Shown one piece after another: positions 39,985-44,128 of a stretch of 44,128 nucleotides of DNA. The notes below the pieces were generated by a model, which saw only the letters and a program-made list of their open reading frames with translations, was not told the origin of the DNA and made no database searches. The position numbers were made by a program, and so were the translations under genes. Within the stretch, counting starts at the first letter, position 1; each line of letters starts with the position of its first letter. Origin of the DNA: an uncultured Clostridia bacterium (GTDB taxonomy: Bacteria > Bacillota > Clostridia > Oscillospirales > Oscillospiraceae); NCBI GenBank assembly GCA_946625125.1, contig CAMOSU010000007.1, positions 1 to 44,128 on the forward strand. The letters run 5' to 3'.

Positions 39985-42114
39985 ATGGAGAAAACCATCC
40001 TGAATATAAGCTGGCAGCAGATCGGGGACAGAGAGCTTGCGCTGAATCCCGCCTCAGGGGATTGGCTCCTGGTGGATCCCGATGGAAAAAAACTGTTCCT
40101 GGCCGCCGCGGAGGGAAAACATCTGGAGGAGCTTTGCAGGGAGTTTCCCTCCGTTCCGGAAGCTGAGATCGCAAGTCTCATTCAGGCGATGAATGCCATG
40201 GACTTCTGTTCTGTAAAGGACTGCGGCCCGGCCCATAATTGCGACGACTGCCATCAGGGGCGCTTTCCGCATCTGGCAGTTCTGAATCTGACCGAAGACT
40301 GCAATCTGAAATGTACCTACTGCTATGTCGGCGCCGGTGAGGGGCAGAAGCTTCGGATGAAGCCGGAGACCGCGTTCCGGATCGTGGATGAATACCTGGC
40401 CATGAACGCCGACAAGCCGGAGGGCAAAATCAACATCGTAATGCATGGCGGCGAGCCTCTGATGAACTATGAGCTTGTGGAGAAGCTGACGGAATACTGC
40501 AAGCCATACCGGGATCGGATCCACCTTTCTGTCCAGACCAACGCAAGCCTGCTGACAGAGGAACGGGTCCAGTATCTGCTTGATAACGACGTGTCCATCG
40601 GCGTCAGCCTGGACGGTCCCCCGGAGATCCACAATCTGACCCGGCCCCTCCAGAGCGGCGAGGGCTCCTTCGACCAGGTTATGCGCGGAATCAGGATCCT
40701 GCAGTCTCACGGTCTCATGGTGGGTGTAATCTCTGTGATGACCCGAAAGCTTGCGGAGCAAATCGACCACGCGATAGATTTCTTCCTGGAAAACGGCATT
40801 TACAATCTCTCCTTTTCCCCCTTCCTGAAAGTCGGCCGCGGTGCCAATGACGATGAGAACTTCGTGACCTCGGAGATTCTGTTTGAGGCCTACAAGCGGC
40901 TGTTGGATCGGATCATCAGCTTCAACTCCCAGCCGGATCACCCCTATGATCTGAGCGAAAACATTTTGACCCGAATGGCCCGGAAAATCTTTTCCAACAT
41001 GAATGAATTCATGTGTACCCGCGCCCCCTGCGGTTCCGGGCGGGACATTCTGGGCTTTGGCGTCCAGGGGGATTTTTACGCCTGCGACGACTTTATCAAT
41101 GACCCGGATTTCTGGATCGGAAGTCTGGACAAGGGCTCTGTCAAGGAGCAGCTTCTTCAGTCTGACGTGGTCCGGACCCGCTGCAACCGTTCCATGGCGG
41201 AGCTGCCCCGGTGCAGAGACTGCGTTTGGAGGAGTCTCTGCGGCGGCATCTGTCACTCCGCGGATTACTACTCCGGCGCAAACGGCGTCGAGGAAACCGC
41301 CATGTGCGGCTTCTACAAAAAACTGATTCCCTATCTGATTGAAACCTATGAGCGTGTTCCTGAGCTTCCGATCCTGCTGGGGGCACAGCCGAAGCCGATT
41401 CTGAAGCGCACCTTCTTCCTCGCCCTGTCCCGGGAGGAGGACCCGGAAGAGCAGATGAGCGGCGAGGATTTTGCGGAGCTGCTGCGGCTCCACGAGGTCA
41501 ACGAGCATGACACGCTGATCTTCTGCGGGGAAGAGCCCACCGAGCAGCCCGATTTCCCGGCCATCGTCGAAGCCGCCGCCCAGCGCACAAAGAAGCTGGT
41601 GCTTGCCACCAACGGACTGTGCTTTGCCCGGGAGGAGGCCGGAGCGCTTTTACGGGCCGGCCTGCGGAATATCCTGATTACGGTTCCCGATGACCCGGAG
41701 CAGCGAGCAGCCCTGTACAAAGCGCTGGATTCCTATTTCCGGCTTCGGAGGGAGCTGCGAATCACGGACAGCCGTCTGATTTTGAAGGCAAAGGCCGTCC
41801 ATGTAGACAACAGGATTCTTCCGGTTTTGGAGCAGCTTCGGGAGGGGGATCAACTGACTGTGATGGGAAGCACCCAGAAGCCGATTACCAACAAGATGAT
41901 CACCCCTCTGATGAGATGTATGAGCAAGCTGCGTCAGCAGGACATTGTTCGCTTTGCCGCCGAGGCGCCGACCAAAGCGGAAGAGCAGAGATACACTGCC
42001 AGAATCAGGACGAATGATTCAGAGAAAGAGAAGCTGATTTGGATCGACTCGGAGAATTTTGCCGGCAGAGAACTGACGGAGTTCCCCGCTGAGCTTTTGC
42101 GTCCTCAGCAATAA
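39985..42114 (+). CDS. Radical SAM/SPASM peptide maturase with an extra C-terminal domain
   Basis: A 709-residue enzyme. Residues 1-80 look like a small winged-helix peptide-recognition (PqqD/RRE-like) domain (SGDWLLVDPDGKKLFLAAAE). The radical SAM domain has CNLKCTYC with Cys106, Cys110 and Cys113 for the SAM-binding iron-sulfur cluster, MHGGEPLMN near 153 and VSLDGPPEIHN. A SPASM-type cysteine set follows: about 343-348 (CTRAPC), 366 (YACDD), CRDCVWRSLCGGIC near 410-423 and MCGF near 439. Residues 470-709 resemble another radical SAM barrel (FCGEEPTEQPDF near 513, LVLATNG near 540, AGLRNILITVPD) but lack CxxxCxxC. It lies between two repeat-protein genes, the likely substrates. Confidence 0.93.
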   Translation: MEKTILNISWQQIGDRELALNPASGDWLLVDPDGKKLFLAAAEGKHLEELCREFPSVPEAEIASLIQAMNAMDFCSVKDCGPAHNCDDCHQGRFPHLAVLNLTEDCNLKCTYCYVGAGEGQKLRMKPETAFRIVDEYLAMNADKPEGKINIVMHGGEPLMNYELVEKLTEYCKPYRDRIHLSVQTNASLLTEERVQYLLDNDVSIGVSLDGPPEIHNLTRPLQSGEGSFDQVMRGIRILQSHGLMVGVISVMTRKLAEQIDHAIDFFLENGIYNLSFSPFLKVGRGANDDENFVTSEILFEAYKRLLDRIISFNSQPDHPYDLSENILTRMARKIFSNMNEFMCTRAPCGSGRDILGFGVQGDFYACDDFINDPDFWIGSLDKGSVKEQLLQSDVVRTRCNRSMAELPRCRDCVWRSLCGGICHSADYYSGANGVEETAMCGFYKKLIPYLIETYERVPELPILLGAQPKPILKRTFFLALSREEDPEEQMSGEDFAELLRLHEVNEHDTLIFCGEEPTEQPDFPAIVEAAAQRTKKLVLATNGLCFAREEAGALLRAGLRNILITVPDDPEQRAALYKALDSYFRLRRELRITDSRLILKAKAVHVDNRILPVLEQLREGDQLTVMGSTQKPITNKMITPLMRCMSKLRQQDIVRFAAEAPTKAEEQRYTARIRTNDSEKEKLIWIDSENFAGRELTEFPAELLRPQQ

Positions 42115-42182
42115 TCCCGACTGAAGCAGAAGCGTTTCCAGATCAAACATACAAAAGGCAAACACGGAAAGGAGAAAGAACC

Positions 42183-43049
42183 ATGGCAGAGAAAAAACTG
42201 ACAGAGGCGAAAAAAAGAACTGTCGCAGCGAAGCTGAAGGAAACGCAGGACGAGAACGAGAAGCTTGCTCTTGCCAACGCGATCAAGAAACAGCGCAGGG
42301 TTTCCGCCGTCGTGAAATCAAAAACCTTTGACACAGGGCTTCAGGCTACGGAGCGAAGCGTGATTCTGATTCCCGGGCGGGGAAGAGTTGTGATTCCTGC
42401 CCCTGTGGGCGATCTGTACTTCAAGGGCAGCTACACCCAGGATACCGGTCCCACCCACGTCAAGAGCATCACCAACGGCGACATGCACTTCAAGGGCGCC
42501 TACACCAAGGATACCGGACCCACCCATGTCAAGAGCGGGGCCAACAACGACCTGTACTTCAACGGCTCCCACACCAAGGACACCGGTCCCACCCACGTCA
42601 AGAGCGGGTCCAGCAGCGACCTGTACTTCAAGGGCTCCTACACCAAGGACACCGGCCCCACCCACGTCAAGAGCGGGTCCAACAGCGACCTGTACTTCAA
42701 GGGCGCCTACACCAAGGACAGCGGCCCCACCCACGTCAAGAGCGGGTCCAACAGCGACCTGTACTTCAAGGGCGCCTACACCAAGGACACCGGCCCCACC
42801 CACGTCAAGAGCGGGGCCAACGCCGATCTGCACTTCAAGGGCTCCTACACCAAGGATACCGGACCCACCCATGTGCAAACCCTCAGGCCGACGGGTCGGA
42901 CCCTCGATGGCCGCATTCAGATCACAGGTGTTCTGAAGAAAAAGGACTACCTCTACCTGGCGCGCCGCGGCTGTGTCATCAAGGATGGCGTGATCACGGT
43001 TCCCGCTGAGCATGTGGAAGCCATACGGGCATACCTGAAGATCAAGTAA
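42183..43049 (+). CDS. Tandem-repeat protein 2, likely substrate of the adjacent radical SAM enzyme
   Basis: A 288-residue protein. Residues 1-76 form a longer, charged helical leader (KRTVAAKLKETQDENEKLAL) ending in VILIPGRGRVVIPAPV. Residues 77-231 hold seven repeats of 23 residues of the form DLYFKGSYTKDTGPTHVKSG plus three Ser/Asn-rich residues. Residues 245-288 form the tail ITGVLKKKDYLYLARRGC, then VITVPAEHVEAIRAYLK, close to the tail of repeat protein 1, again with one Cys (264). AAAGGAG precedes the ATG. No signal peptide. Two repeats have His for Tyr (DMHF, GSHT), so aromatic identity is tolerated at these positions. Confidence 0.85.
   Translation: MAEKKLTEAKKRTVAAKLKETQDENEKLALANAIKKQRRVSAVVKSKTFDTGLQATERSVILIPGRGRVVIPAPVGDLYFKGSYTQDTGPTHVKSITNGDMHFKGAYTKDTGPTHVKSGANNDLYFNGSHTKDTGPTHVKSGSSSDLYFKGSYTKDTGPTHVKSGSNSDLYFKGAYTKDSGPTHVKSGSNSDLYFKGAYTKDTGPTHVKSGANADLHFKGSYTKDTGPTHVQTLRPTGRTLDGRIQITGVLKKKDYLYLARRGCVIKDGVITVPAEHVEAIRAYLKIK
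42411..42876 (+). repeat. 69-bp coding tandem repeat, seven units
   Basis: Seven units, the last truncated, encode 23-residue repeats. Central units (about 42600-42830) are almost identical in DNA sequence. The spacer SGSNS/SGANA varies while the YTKDTGPTHVK core does not. Confidence 0.92.
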
Positions 43050-43140
43050 GCTCATGCCGTTTTTCGGCAAACCGACGCGCCCCGGCGGACTGCTTTTCTG
43101 TTCCGCGTAAGATCAATCAGGGACGCTCCTCTGGTTAAAA

Positions 43141-43174
43141 AAACACCCTTCCGACGAAAATCGGAAGGGTGTTT
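43141..43174 (-). terminator. Terminator of the CD1247-like gene
   Basis: A perfect 14-bp stem (AAACACCCTTCCGA with TCGGAAGGGTGTTT) and a six-base loop. On the minus strand it runs into a T-run (43136-43143), so it ends the zinc-ribbon gene. It may also stop plus-strand transcripts from the repeat-protein operon. Confidence 0.88.
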
Positions 43175-43183
43175 CTCTCTGGG

Positions 43184-43645
43184 TCAGAAGGGCATTTCGT
43201 CGTCCTCGTCGAACTCGAACTCCAGCAGCTCGCCGCACTTGGAGCAGGGCTTGGAGCCCTCCAGCAGCTCTTTCTCGCTGAACTGGTGAACCTCGCCGCA
43301 CTTGGGGCAGGTGACCTCATAGACGGGGTCCTCATCAAATTCGAAGTCGTCGTCCCCCAGGTCGTAGTCCATGTCCTCGTCGTAGTCGAAGTCATCGTCG
43401 TCGTAGTCCTCGTCGTCCTCATCGTAGTCCATCAAGAACTCGTCGATGGCGTCCAGGTTCTCTTCGATCTCATCCAGCTCGTCGGAGACGGCGATGGCGT
43501 TGTCCTCCAGATCGTCGATGGAAACTGCCATGTCCTGGAGCAGATCCACCACAGCCTTCAGCAGGCGGTTCTCGTCCTTCTCGGTGTCCAGCTTGATGCC
43601 GTCCATCAGGCCCTTCAGGTACGCGGCTTTTTCAGATAATGTCAT
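43184..43645 (-). CDS. CD1247 N-terminal-domain protein with acidic region and zinc ribbon
   Basis: A 153-residue protein. Residues 1-80 are helical (MTLSEKAAYLKGLMDGIKLD), matching the conserved N-terminal domain of clostridial CD1247-like proteins. Residues 72-108 are almost entirely Asp, Glu and Tyr. Residues 110-140 carry two CxxC pairs (TCPKCGEVHQF and PCSKCGELLEF), a zinc-ribbon. An acidic tail ends the protein. AAGGAG precedes the ATG. The biochemical role is not established. It follows efp on the same strand, a neighbourhood that may reflect translation-linked genes. Confidence 0.85.
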   Translation of the reverse strand: MTLSEKAAYLKGLMDGIKLDTEKDENRLLKAVVDLLQDMAVSIDDLEDNAIAVSDELDEIEENLDAIDEFLMDYDEDDEDYDDDDFDYDEDMDYDLGDDDFEFDEDPVYEVTCPKCGEVHQFSEKELLEGSKPCSKCGELLEFEFDEDDEMPF

Positions 43646-43742
43646 GGTGTTATGCTCCTTTCTTCTTTGCAGCGATGCGTGGGGCGGGCCGGCGGACTGC
43701 CGACGCCCCGGAACGAATGGTCAACGGTGGCTTCTCAGATCA

Positions 43743-44128
43743 TCAGCCTTTGGCGCGGCCCATGTACTCGCCGGTACGGGTGTCGATCTGGATGACGTCG
43801 CCCTCGTTGATAAACAGGGGGATCTTCACCTCAGCGCCGGTCTCCAGGGTGGCGGGCTTCAGGGTGTTGGTGGCGGTGTTGCCGGCCAGACCGGGCTCGG
43901 TATGGGTGACCTCCAGGGTCACAAAGTTGGGGCACTCCACGCCGAACACATTGCCCTTGTAGGACAGGAGGGTGCATTCCTCGTTTTCCTTGACGAACTT
44001 GAAGGCGTCGGGCAGCACGTCCTTGCCCAGGGGGACCATATCGAAGGTCTCGTTGTCCATGAAGTAGTACAGGTCGCCGTCGTTGTAGGAGTAGGCCATC
44101 TTCTTGCGCTCCACGAAGGCTTCCTCGA
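43743..44128 (-). CDS. efp: Elongation factor P, 3' portion (cut by window edge)
   Basis: The frame runs off the end of the window, leaving about 127 C-terminal residues of a protein normally near 185. They cover the second and third OB-fold domains: AYSYNDGDLYYFMDNETFDM, LEVTHTEPGLAGNTATN, VKIPLFINEGDVIQIDTRTG and the final EYMGRAKG. EF-P relieves ribosome stalling at consecutive prolines. The N-terminal domain with the modified tip residue lies outside the window, so its modification type cannot be judged. An internal ATG near 44114 is not the true start. Confidence 0.95.
   Translation of the reverse strand, partial: EEAFVERKKMAYSYNDGDLYYFMDNETFDMVPLGKDVLPDAFKFVKENEECTLLSYKGNVFGVECPNFVTLEVTHTEPGLAGNTATNTLKPATLETGAEVKIPLFINEGDVIQIDTRTGEYMGRAKG

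Noticed and set aside
39323-42876. The 66- and 69-bp repeats considered as CRISPR or a non-coding array
   Set aside because: Both are contiguous, in frame, and keep the amino-acid pattern; no cas gene is present.

Overview
The window looks like chromosomal DNA from a GC-rich, low-branching Clostridia of the Oscillospiraceae type. Evidence: consensus sigma-A promoters (TTGACA/TATAAT, 17-bp spacers), GGAGG ribosome sites, secreted proteins with the three-repeat SLH cassette common in that family, a CD1247-like zinc-ribbon protein and many short dispersed GC-rich intergenic repeats. The family assignment is inference; no rRNA is present.

Layout. 1-2290: repeat-rich start, then a DUF4173-like membrane protein and a small membrane protein. 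2290-2834: only repeats. 2835-7360 (minus): an rRNA methyltransferase and galE sharing one base, then a zincin-like lipoprotein overlapping a MogA/MoaB-family gene. 7760-11715 (minus): ahcY behind a promoter with a perfect 14-bp inverted repeat, and a secreted type I pullulanase. 12135-16120 (minus): an ABC exporter and the resB-ccsA cytochrome c assembly pair. 16342-19249 (plus): a single-span protein and an ABC transporter pair. 19655-21382: tRNA-Ser(GGA) with its own promoter and terminator, then a lower-GC island with a palindromic hairpin array, a four-helix-bundle protein and a nucleotidyltransferase. 21493-23367 (minus): a CotH-family lipoprotein. 23531-28994 (plus): an ECF-type sigma factor fused to a membrane span and an extracytoplasmic region, then two paralogous SLH surface proteins. 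29089-31391 (minus): an MBOAT/SGNH polymer acylation pair. 31615-38964 (plus): an operon for the whole shikimate pathway plus chorismate mutase, with two fusion proteins and an embedded alpha/beta hydrolase. 39044-43049 (plus): a radical SAM/SPASM enzyme flanked by two tandem-repeat proteins. 43184-44128 (minus): the CD1247-like protein and the 3' part of efp.

The best candidate for an undescribed system is 39044-43049. The radical SAM enzyme lies between two paralogous repeat proteins with 22- and 23-residue repeats centred on YT(K/R)DTGPTH. Both have a matching IPGRGRV element before the repeats and a matching KKDYLYLARRGC tail after them. This suggests a RiPP-like system that modifies each repeat, with no protease or exporter beside it. 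The enzyme also appears to carry a second, degenerate radical SAM-like domain that lacks the cluster cysteines. Second-rank items are the ATGATG/CATCAT hairpin array next to the four-helix-bundle gene, the membrane-anchored sigma factor, the ahcY operator, and the chorismate mutase-AroB fusion.
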